The notes under the pieces are model-generated. The model had not been told where the DNA came from. It did not search any database and saw nothing but the letters and a program-made list of their open reading frames with translations. Shown in pieces: positions 33,662-40,147 of a stretch of DNA of 40,147 nt (position 1 is the stretch's first letter; each line of letters opens with the position of its first letter). The translations under genes and the position numbers were made by a program. Origin of the DNA: an uncultured Candidatus Saccharibacteria bacterium (GTDB lineage Bacteria > Patescibacteriota > Saccharimonadia > Saccharimonadales > Saccharimonadaceae); assembly GCA_938036625.1 (NCBI GenBank), contig CALHQH010000007.1, forward strand, positions 1-40,147, in the 5' to 3' direction.

Positions 33662-35029
33662 TTACTTCGAACTATTTTCAATTATATCAATAATATTTCT
33701 TGATTCTCTCATAAGCACACCCTCTTCATCCATAACACGAAAATTAGTAAATATAGACGCCAATCGAGACCCTCGCGCAATAGACCTCTCGCTCCTTGTA
33801 TAATCCTGTACAAAAACCTGTTTTGCAGAAGAAGACCTATCGAATGACATTATATCGCCTATGATTTGCATCTTTTCATTATATAATCCCGACCGAGGAC
33901 TGTCGGCGATGCCTGTCTCACTGTCTCGTTGATGAAGCACCATTAGCGCGCAATCATTATAGTCATTACTGTATGAATTATCCTCAATAATATAATTGGC
34001 ATTCGTTAACTCTAAGATATGAAGAAGATAGAAGGGGATATGCTTCTTTGCATTATAGCTCATTGTAAGAAGCGGTGTAGCGCCCGTAATGCGTGCATTA
34101 ACTTCGATAGTATACACTGTATCATCCGTCACCAAAGAATCAACACCAAAAATACCACGATATCCTCTATCGTATAATTCCTGGCCTATAACGCGTGCAT
34201 TTTTCGTTAGCTGACTACTCTGCCACGTGTGTTGATCATCTGCTAATATTTCAATACCGCAAAACTTCTCAGTACCAGGAATGCTTGTATTTGATAAATT
34301 CGGGTCTGCAATAATCTGCCGCTGCACTGGCCCTATGAAGACCCCGTAGCGCGTTACAACGCCCTGCACCGACCAATCACGGCCATCAGCAATATAGTCT
34401 GATACAACTACCTCACCAACCAAACCATTGCTATTTTGCATTGTATTTATTGCAGAACAGAACGACTCGAAGCTATCGACAATAAACGACCCCTTCCCTC
34501 CACCAAGTGCAGCATCTTGCAAAACAATCTTACTGCGTCCATCACAGAGATTAGAAAAATATTCCTCATCCGATAACATTTCTCGCCAAGGGTATATTTT
34601 ATGTGATGGAATGCTGCAAAGACGCTCTGCAAAAATACGCCGAAACCACGATTTATTCTCAAACTTCTGAGCCAACGCGTACATATCGTTTCTAGGCAAA
34701 AATTGCAAACTGCTTTGTTTTAATCGCTCAGGAATTACAAAAGGTTTATACGTAAAAATATGATACTCGGGCAAATGAGTTATTACCATATCTTGGAATA
34801 TTGGGTCTTGCAAAAGAGCCTGTGTAGTTAGTTCACCTGTATAAGGTCTCTCGCACTGATCGCGCACATAAGCGAGACTATTCATGTGCTCTACATTCTG
34901 ACTGCGCATATTCCAGCCAGCTAGTGAAGCAATTTTGTAATTATCAAACCACTGCTCAGGCCCAATTCTTGCCCATGGCTGTATACTAACGCCTGCTATC
35001 TTTAAACTTTTATCGTATTGAACTTTCAT
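33662..35029 (-). CDS. ATP-grasp enzyme, carboxylate-amine ligase type
   Basis: 455 residues. An N-terminal region of about 125 residues is not recognised (WFDNYKIASLAGWNMRSQN). The ATP-grasp core follows, with VLQDAALGGGKGSFIVDSFESF as the glycine-rich nucleotide loop, GEVVVSDYIADGRDWSVQGVV, and an intact metal site at E309-V-N311 (EVNARITGATPLLTM). The EVNAR form is as in the carbamoyl-phosphate synthetase/PylC group. A C-terminal domain of about 110 residues ends the protein. It could activate a carboxylate and join it to an amine; the substrate is unknown. The gene sits 14 nt after the metallopeptidase gene and 14 nt before the fusion gene. AT-rich codon use and no Shine-Dalgarno. Confidence 0.85.
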   Translation of the reverse strand: MKVQYDKSLKIAGVSIQPWARIGPEQWFDNYKIASLAGWNMRSQNVEHMNSLAYVRDQCERPYTGELTTQALLQDPIFQDMVITHLPEYHIFTYKPFVIPERLKQSSLQFLPRNDMYALAQKFENKSWFRRIFAERLCSIPSHKIYPWREMLSDEEYFSNLCDGRSKIVLQDAALGGGKGSFIVDSFESFCSAINTMQNSNGLVGEVVVSDYIADGRDWSVQGVVTRYGVFIGPVQRQIIADPNLSNTSIPGTEKFCGIEILADDQHTWQSSQLTKNARVIGQELYDRGYRGIFGVDSLVTDDTVYTIEVNARITGATPLLTMSYNAKKHIPFYLLHILELTNANYIIEDNSYSNDYNDCALMVLHQRDSETGIADSPRSGLYNEKMQIIGDIMSFDRSSSAKQVFVQDYTRSERSIARGSRLASIFTNFRVMDEEGVLMRESRNIIDIIENSSK

Positions 35030-35043
35030 TGCTTGTATTTAGT

Positions 35044-36624
35044 TTAAGTACTATGTGATTCAAGTATGACTCTCTGGTGCTTCTTTGAGGTATTAATTTT
35101 ACCAGCCAGCAACAAACTCAGCTGCAAATCATCACCACAAATTTTCTCTAGATACTCCCATACTTCTTTTGACCCATTGTAATAGCAGAGATCCTTAAAT
35201 AGTGGCAAGTCATCAGTACCCCGGTAGATACGCATTGTTGTATTTGCTGCCCATTGCTTGGCTTTGTCAATCTGTGCTTGTGTTGGTATTTGATCAGGCT
35301 TGAGGCTCTCGAGAAGTTTGAGACGCCACTTCACATCATAAGCACCTTTGAAGTCCTTGTTGTCAAAATAGGCAAGCCCAGCAGTAATATAGTGATCTAT
35401 ACCAGCTTCTTGATATTCTCCTTCAAGGGCGTGTTCCATTGCTTTCCCAAGCCCTTCTTGCGTATCATTAAAACCAGCTAAGCCCTGTGCGAGCGGCTCA
35501 AGGTTTGTCGAACCACCAGTCATTCGCGTTAAGACATGCACACCTATTTCGTGCACAACTAGTCGTTTTACTTCATTAACAGACATAGCTTCTCGGTCTT
35601 GGGGTATTCTGATATGTCTTGTGTCTGGATCAACATTGATTGATTTTGCCTCTGTCACCTCAATCTTCCAATCCGTATCTTTCTCAGCACTTCTCGTCTC
35701 GGTATTATCCCAGTCTGTCGCAGCTTGTGCATCCTGTTGTATATCACCTGTCTGGCTACTTTCTTCAGGCTCTTTGGATGACGCAAGGAATTCCTCAGTC
35801 AAGATATTCCGAAAGATATCTTGAAGGTGTGTCGGCTGGATTTTTATAACCGTCTCATCGTGTGATTCTATTTGAAGCTCCGATTTATGCGCTTCTACAT
35901 AGCTATCAACATGTCGAAGCATATTATCATACAATCCATGAACAACTTCGTTCATCCATCTCATGGTCTCAGTAGATGGACGAAATCGATCTTGTACACG
36001 TGTACCATCTAGTACATTTTCTGGAAGAAGATTCCGAAGCTCCTGAAAGATTATCTCAGCGCTTTGACTACGCTTTTTATGAAAGATGTTGGCAATTTTT
36101 TCGCCGAGTAATGACTCATATGTTGTCTTATCTGGCTCACCATAGAGCGTAATATTTATCTCCATAAAACGCTGTGCTACTGCTTCTCTTGCTATTGGGT
36201 CTGTTGCTGCTTTATAATCCCTCATCGCTACTATCAAGTTCGCCTCTTGCTTGCGAGCCTCAATCGCCTGGAGATAGACTGTCCTCTCTGGCTCTGACAT
36301 AGACTCGGCCATAGATATCAGCGCTTCTGTAGTATCTTGTATGGTTGTATAATCTTCGTCGGAATACTCCGCAATGACTGGATACTTTTGTTGAAAAGAC
36401 GTGGCACTACCTGTAATTAGACTGTCAATTGCCGCTTCTTTGCTTTCTTGATCGGGAACAAGTGATTCAATGACTTTCGGTGATCGCTCGACAAGCTCCT
36501 GGTACTTTCCTCGGAACACTTCAGGATCTATATCGACGGAGCTATTCTGGCTACGCCGAGCTTCTTTCACCTGCATATCATGAGATGGAAGTGGTCTATC
36601 CTCGAGAGTATGGCTCGTCATCAT
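35044..36624 (-). CDS. DUF1704/MATCAP-like metallopeptidase (QEGLA family)
   Basis: 526 residues. The C-terminal domain (about 320-510) has the zinc motif HEIGVH (His358, Glu359, His362: H-E-x3-H), the family signature TQEGLG (Glu390, candidate third ligand), and a conserved end pattern YRG...FKDLCYYNGSKEVWEYL. The family is annotated as 'flavohemoglobin expression-modulating QEGLA motif protein' and includes human MATCAP, a tubulin tyrosine carboxypeptidase. The first 300 or so residues are acidic and helical, and I do not recognise them. There is no signal peptide, so it acts in the cytosol. It is the first gene of the ATP-grasp cassette and starts 9 nt after a TGCTAAAAT box. Confidence 0.85.
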   Translation of the reverse strand: MMTSHTLEDRPLPSHDMQVKEARRSQNSSVDIDPEVFRGKYQELVERSPKVIESLVPDQESKEAAIDSLITGSATSFQQKYPVIAEYSDEDYTTIQDTTEALISMAESMSEPERTVYLQAIEARKQEANLIVAMRDYKAATDPIAREAVAQRFMEINITLYGEPDKTTYESLLGEKIANIFHKKRSQSAEIIFQELRNLLPENVLDGTRVQDRFRPSTETMRWMNEVVHGLYDNMLRHVDSYVEAHKSELQIESHDETVIKIQPTHLQDIFRNILTEEFLASSKEPEESSQTGDIQQDAQAATDWDNTETRSAEKDTDWKIEVTEAKSINVDPDTRHIRIPQDREAMSVNEVKRLVVHEIGVHVLTRMTGGSTNLEPLAQGLAGFNDTQEGLGKAMEHALEGEYQEAGIDHYITAGLAYFDNKDFKGAYDVKWRLKLLESLKPDQIPTQAQIDKAKQWAANTTMRIYRGTDDLPLFKDLCYYNGSKEVWEYLEKICGDDLQLSLLLAGKINTSKKHQRVILESHST

Positions 36625-36633
36625 AGTGAGGCT

Positions 36634-36642
36634 ATTTTAGCA
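36634..36642 (-). promoter_or_regulatory. Extended -10 promoter of the ATP-grasp/peptidase cassette
   Basis: Minus-strand TGCTAAAAT, nine bases before the first ATG of the DUF1704 gene; predicted 3-nt leader. It is the only promoter recognised for the four genes. Confidence 0.65.
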
Positions 36643-36820
36643 ATAAACCACCGTATAAATCAAGACTCTTTCTCTTATATTTGCAGAGCACTGTGAGCAA
36701 AGCCACGTTTCCATTATCGAATTTTGAAATGATCTAGCAAAGTTACACCACCCAGCAAACAGGTTAGAATCAAACCCTTCACCACAAGTAGTTTAATTCT
36801 ACACCAGTACCTACCTGGAG

Positions 36821-37942
36821 TTACAACCCAAATATCCCCTTCCGCCCTAATGTGTCATTAAACTCGCGGAGGATTTCCTTCTGGCGGCGGTTTAGTTTAG
36901 TTGGGGTGTCGACCACTACTGTCACAATATGGGGACCACGCTTGTCGCTTCGCATGTGCGGCACGCCATGGCCAGATAGCTTGAAGTCGGTGCCCGATTG
37001 CGTACCAGCTGGCACCTTCATTGTAATCGTCCCATCGACCGTCTTAACGTCGAGCTCGGCACCGAGCGCTGCATCTGCCATACCAATATGCTCTTCACTC
37101 AAGATTACATCACCTTCGCGGCTAAACGTCTTGTGTGGATTGACCCGCACCTGCACATAGAGATCACCCTTACTGCCACCACCTACAGCTTCGCCACGAC
37201 CACGGAGACGAATCGTCGAGCCATTATCGATACCAGCGGGAATCTTGACGGTAATCGTTTGCTCGCGGCGCTGTACACCGCTACCTTGGCAGACTGTACA
37301 GGCCTTCTCAGGAATCTGTCCCCGGCCTTGGCACGTCTCACACGTTACCGCCTGCTGAATGGGGCCAAACATTGTGTTCATCGTCCGCACACGTTGGCCA
37401 GTGCCTTTACAATCTGGACAGCTCTTAAGGCTTGAGCCGGGTTCGACGGTACTACCGTGACAATGCTCGCATTCGTCATCAAGCGTTAGTGCAAGGGCAA
37501 CTTCTTTACCAAAGATCGCTTCTTCAAATTCGAGCGTTACACTCGTCTCAACATCACGACCGCGCGACGGACCTTGGCTTGCACTGCCACCAGCAGCGCC
37601 ACCAAAGAACTGGCCAAAGATATCTCCCAAGCCACCATCACCAAAATCAAAGTGAATATTCTGCCCTTGGCCAAAGTCGCCAAAGCCAGCGAACGGGTTA
37701 CCGCCACCACTACCGCTGGCAGCACCGCCAACGCCCGCATGGCCAAATTGGTCATACCGCTGGCGCTTTTGCTTGTCCTTCAGGACCTCATACGCTTCGT
37801 TGATCTCTTTGAACTTCTCTTCACTCCCACCCGCTTTATCTGGGTGGTACTTCACTGCCAATTTGCGGAATGCCCGCTTGATGTCATCATCGCTGGCGCT
37901 TTTGGCAACACCAAGCACCTCATAATAATCTCGCTTCGCCAT
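36821..37942 (-). CDS. dnaJ: Chaperone DnaJ
   Basis: The J-domain co-chaperone of DnaK. The 373 residues have the J domain (about 1-65) with KYHPDKAGG, a Gly/Phe-rich linker, four zinc-finger repeats (CEHCHGST, CPDCKGTG, CETCQGRG, CTVCQGSG), and the two substrate-binding beta domains ending near RRQKEILREF. The first zinc repeat is CxxCxGST instead of CxxCxGxG. The start at 37942 matches the family N-terminus MAKRDYYEVL. A CIRCE operator covers the promoter. GrpE and DnaK are not in the window. Confidence 0.97.
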   Translation of the reverse strand: MAKRDYYEVLGVAKSASDDDIKRAFRKLAVKYHPDKAGGSEEKFKEINEAYEVLKDKQKRQRYDQFGHAGVGGAASGSGGGNPFAGFGDFGQGQNIHFDFGDGGLGDIFGQFFGGAAGGSASQGPSRGRDVETSVTLEFEEAIFGKEVALALTLDDECEHCHGSTVEPGSSLKSCPDCKGTGQRVRTMNTMFGPIQQAVTCETCQGRGQIPEKACTVCQGSGVQRREQTITVKIPAGIDNGSTIRLRGRGEAVGGGSKGDLYVQVRVNPHKTFSREGDVILSEEHIGMADAALGAELDVKTVDGTITMKVPAGTQSGTDFKLSGHGVPHMRSDKRGPHIVTVVVDTPTKLNRRQKEILREFNDTLGRKGIFGL

Positions 37943-37951
37943 ATCTGTCTT

Positions 37952-37980
37952 AGTATAGCCAATTGGCACTCTAATTGCAA
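37952..37980 (-). promoter_or_regulatory. Promoter of dnaJ
   Basis: Minus-strand TTGCAA (37975-37980), a 17-nt spacer and TATACT (37952-37957). The -10 lies nine bases before the ATG, for a predicted 3-nt leader. Confidence 0.72.
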
Positions 37981-37989
37981 GAGTGCTAA
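37963..37989. promoter_or_regulatory. CIRCE operator (HrcA site)
   Basis: TTGGCACTC, nine bases, GAGTGCTAA: one mismatch from the consensus TTAGCACTC-N9-GAGTGCTAA. It overlaps the dnaJ -35 and spacer, so HrcA bound here would block the promoter. Confidence 0.93.
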
Positions 37990-38000
37990 CGGGTCATTCC

Positions 38001-38654
38001 TTATGTTTCGGTGATGATCGATATGTAGTCGTGTTTCGTAACGATAAGGTGGTCGAGCAGCTGGATGCCAAGCAGCTTACCCGCCTCGGCCAGGCGCTGC
38101 GTTGTCTCTCGGTCAGCCTGGCTTGCAATAAGCTGCCCGCTAGGATGATTATGCGCCACAATAATCCCCGCTGCTCGGTCGGCAATTGCATCCGTGAAGA
38201 CTTCTCGTGGATGCACCAAGCTAGCAGTTAGTGTACCAATAGTAATCGTGCGTTTGGCGATCAAGCGATGTGCTCCATCGAGTGTTAGGCAGACAAAATG
38301 CTCCTGCCGTTTGTCGCGAATATCGGTGAGTTGCTCTGCTGCTTTGCTCGGCTCATCAATGATAGGCTGGTCACTTTTGAGTAGATAGCGCCGCGCAAGC
38401 TCAAAATTTGCGAGAATCACTGTCACCTTAGCCGCACCAAGGCCAGTTATCTTAGAGAGCTCCTCATGAGTTAGGTCACCTCCATGCGTGTGCAAAGCTT
38501 TAAGCACACAGCGCGCAATTTTGCCAACGTCAGCTTGTGCATTACCACTACCAATAATTGCCATAAGGAGCTCGAGGTCACTCAGGCGAGCTGCTCCATC
38601 TCGCGCAAGTTTCTCTCGCGGGCGGTCACTTGGTCGTCTGTCGCGCATTCGCAT
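38001..38654 (-). CDS. radC: RadC-family JAB-domain protein
   Basis: 217 residues: an N-terminal helix-hairpin-helix region (RPREKLARDGAARLSDLELLMAIIGSGN, then ITGLGAAKV) and a JAB/MPN metal-binding domain with the RadC signature AHNHPSGQLIASQAD. Its cellular role is still debated despite the name; links to recombination and transformation have been suggested for relatives. The start is uncertain among closely spaced ATGs (38672, 38660, 38654). I chose 38654 because AAGGGAG lies 8 nt upstream; the family N-terminus fits. Confidence 0.92.
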   Translation of the reverse strand: MRMRDRRPSDRPREKLARDGAARLSDLELLMAIIGSGNAQADVGKIARCVLKALHTHGGDLTHEELSKITGLGAAKVTVILANFELARRYLLKSDQPIIDEPSKAAEQLTDIRDKRQEHFVCLTLDGAHRLIAKRTITIGTLTASLVHPREVFTDAIADRAAGIIVAHNHPSGQLIASQADRETTQRLAEAGKLLGIQLLDHLIVTKHDYISIITET

Positions 38655-38686
38655 TGGCATCTCTCCCTTCATGCTATACCTTTTAT

Positions 38687-38695
38687 AGTATACCA
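38687..38695 (-). promoter_or_regulatory. Extended -10 promoter of radC
   Basis: Minus-strand TGGTATACT. The predicted start near 38680 gives a short leader; an overlapping TATAAA (38682-38687) is an alternative -10. Confidence 0.6.
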
Positions 38696-38798
38696 GAACA
38701 TTGTGCAAACACTAATTACATATTTTAGTTTTGTGGCACAGACGCAGCCTCCTGCTCTTGAGATGCAGGTTACAGTCGCTTCAGGTTTATCGCCTGTT

Positions 38799-40142
38799 TT
38801 ATAACCAAACCACTGCCTTGCCATCGAGTGTGTGCACTATATGGCCAGTTTTATTATTGATAATGTGCGTTTTAGTGGAGCTATCAGCAGTGCTTTTTTG
38901 CTCAATGGCGGTGTACTGATCGTTTGGTGATACAGTGATGTTTGTTGTATATGCCGGTGGTGTTGTCTGATGAATCACTTGCCTAGTGGGGTGGGTAAGC
39001 ACTGTTTGGCGCTGCAATATGTGTTGCTGATTAACACTCGTTATCTCCATACTATAGCCACCACGGGTGTGTAAGAATGCAGCTAATGATATGACGTCAT
39101 TTTCTTGTTGGTGAGTAATAGGCGACTTTTTGCTATTTTCTAGATTGAGTGCAAAATACCCCTCCCCCGTTTTCATCATGATGATGTTTTTACCATCATA
39201 CGATACATCGCCAAGCACTGCTGCCTGGCCAAGCGGCTGCATAGCATGCTTGCCAGTCGGGTCAATAAGCAGTACATCATCACCGCGAGTTCGCACCACA
39301 ACTGCCGCACCACGCGATACTGGGCGCCAATCATACACTGGTAATGGCTGCGCATTAAGGCCAAATATAGTGTGATTGCGCTGCGCTGCAATATCATGCA
39401 CGATGAGATTAGTGGTCTTTTCTTTGCTGCCTGCCTTTGCAAAGAGATACCCTACCGTTCCATTATCCATCGCTCGCAGACGAGACACTGTACCCTTACC
39501 GGGCAACGATAACGGCGATACAGTACCAGTCTCTATATCAACTTGATGCAGTTCACTGGTTTTCGCATCATTTATTGTATGGACAACGATACGAGAGCCC
39601 ACCACTGCATATTCGACAATTTGTGCTGCTTGATAGAGTGTTTTCTCATGCTTTGTTGCCAGATTCATCTGCATGATGGCATCCGTAGATTGTGCGACGT
39701 AGAACTCTGTTTTTGTCTCTGTAAGATCGCGGTGCTTGAGATAATAGAGCTGTGCTGGTGGCGTATCAAAGCGGTAACTGGCTGCTGCGAGCTGCTGGGT
39801 ATAGGCGTTAGTTACCTGATCGATCGCCACGTGATACTGCGAGTTATTTCGCAAACGATGTCGGAACTGAATCGTTACAGTTGCGTTGTTTGTTATAACA
39901 GTAAAGTCTGCGCGCGGCGAGATTCGTATTGCACGAGCTTCAACCGGCTTGACTGGCTGATTAAACTGCAATTGCACTGTCTGGTAGCCTGTATTCGGAT
40001 CGTCTGCCAGCACTGCATGACGCAAGCGTGGGCCCTGTTGATCACTCAGGATCGTGAGCACACTCAGTGTAATTAATAATCCAATCGCAACAAGCAAAAA
40101 TCGCCATCGCTGACGCACCCACCGCCAGCTTTTAGTATTCAT
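38799..40142 (-). CDS. Membrane-anchored protein with Ig-like and propeller-like regions
   Basis: 447 residues, complete; its promoter lies outside the window. A basic N-terminus and one membrane segment (about 13-33) anchor it with the rest outside. About residues 40-130 read like an SbsA/Big_5-type Ig domain (VQLQFNQPVKPVEARAIRISP, RLRNNSQYHVAIDQV). The remainder shows repeated beta-strand units (EFYVAQS, IVVHTINDA, LHQVDIETG, VLLIDPTGK, DVSYDGKNIIMM, NITVSPNDQYTAIE), as in TolB/WD40-like propellers. The function is unknown. Confidence 0.8.
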   Translation of the reverse strand: MNTKSWRWVRQRWRFLLVAIGLLITLSVLTILSDQQGPRLRHAVLADDPNTGYQTVQLQFNQPVKPVEARAIRISPRADFTVITNNATVTIQFRHRLRNNSQYHVAIDQVTNAYTQQLAAASYRFDTPPAQLYYLKHRDLTETKTEFYVAQSTDAIMQMNLATKHEKTLYQAAQIVEYAVVGSRIVVHTINDAKTSELHQVDIETGTVSPLSLPGKGTVSRLRAMDNGTVGYLFAKAGSKEKTTNLIVHDIAAQRNHTIFGLNAQPLPVYDWRPVSRGAAVVVRTRGDDVLLIDPTGKHAMQPLGQAAVLGDVSYDGKNIIMMKTGEGYFALNLENSKKSPITHQQENDVISLAAFLHTRGGYSMEITSVNQQHILQRQTVLTHPTRQVIHQTTPPAYTTNITVSPNDQYTAIEQKSTADSSTKTHIINNKTGHIVHTLDGKAVVWL

Positions 40143-40147
40143 AGGGC

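Noticed and set aside
1..40147. Recoded TGA (as in Gracilibacteria/Absconditabacteria)
   Set aside because: TGA serves as a clear stop in overlapping gene pairs such as pilM-pilN and pilO-small gene, and no gene needs TGA read through.
1..40147. CRISPR arrays, insertion sequences or prophage
   Set aside because: No regularly spaced direct repeats, transposase motifs, integrase or phage structural genes were seen.

Overview
The window looks like a chromosomal segment of a Patescibacteria/CPR bacterium, most likely Candidatus Saccharibacteria (TM7). I infer this from gene content and style: a type IV pilus operon with pilB, pilC, pilM, pilN and pilO, ComEC without its nuclease domain, a very short TsaB, a class A penicillin-binding protein and a sortase (Gram-positive-type envelope), RuvA/B/C with RecA/RecX/RadC, and almost no biosynthetic genes. 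The genetic code is standard, because many genes end in TGA. Base composition is moderate, with a few more AT-rich gene blocks.

Layout. 1-2.6 kb: 3' part of enolase with a terminator, then a sortase. 2.6-5.1 kb (minus): ribonuclease Y, then tsaE-tsaB for tRNA t6A synthesis. 5.2-11.7 kb (plus): the pilus operon pilBC-pilMNO plus a small membrane protein, then a PRC-barrel gene. 11.7-16.2 kb (minus): recX, an AT-rich unknown coupled to an alpha/beta hydrolase, a NUDIX hydrolase, a SnoaL-like protein and recA. 16.4-19.1 kb: a pilin gene, a PH-domain membrane protein, ruvB and a small membrane protein. 19.1-22.6 kb (minus): HIT protein, two HD-domain paralogues on either side of an unknown protein, and ruvA. 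22.6-27.7 kb (minus): class A PBP, ruvC and a secreted repeat protein. 27.9 kb: tRNA-Lys. 28.3-30.5 kb (plus): comEC and a yebC-family gene. 30.6-36.6 kb (minus): a small membrane protein, then a four-gene cassette of three ATP-grasp proteins (one fused to a retropepsin-like domain) and a DUF1704/MATCAP-like metallopeptidase. 36.8-40.1 kb (minus): dnaJ under a CIRCE operator, radC and a membrane-anchored propeller-like protein.

How they work together. The pilus operon, the separate pilin gene, ComEC, RecA and the Ruv proteins together form a plausible DNA uptake and recombination set. The PBP, sortase, PH-domain protein and secreted repeat protein serve the envelope. The ATP-grasp/peptidase cassette is the best candidate for an undescribed system: it encodes enzymes that could add amino acids or peptides to a target and enzymes that could remove them.

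A second striking feature is regulatory. At least eight genes have a TATAAT-like -10 box exactly 6 nt before the ATG, which would place the predicted transcription start on the A of the start codon. Four more have a 9-nt gap. Most carry an extended -10 (TGnTATAAT) and no clear -35. Other genes (HIT, ruvA, recA, yebC, sortase) have good Shine-Dalgarno sites, so the organism appears to use both leaderless and SD-led initiation. No database search was possible; family assignments come from recognising motifs.
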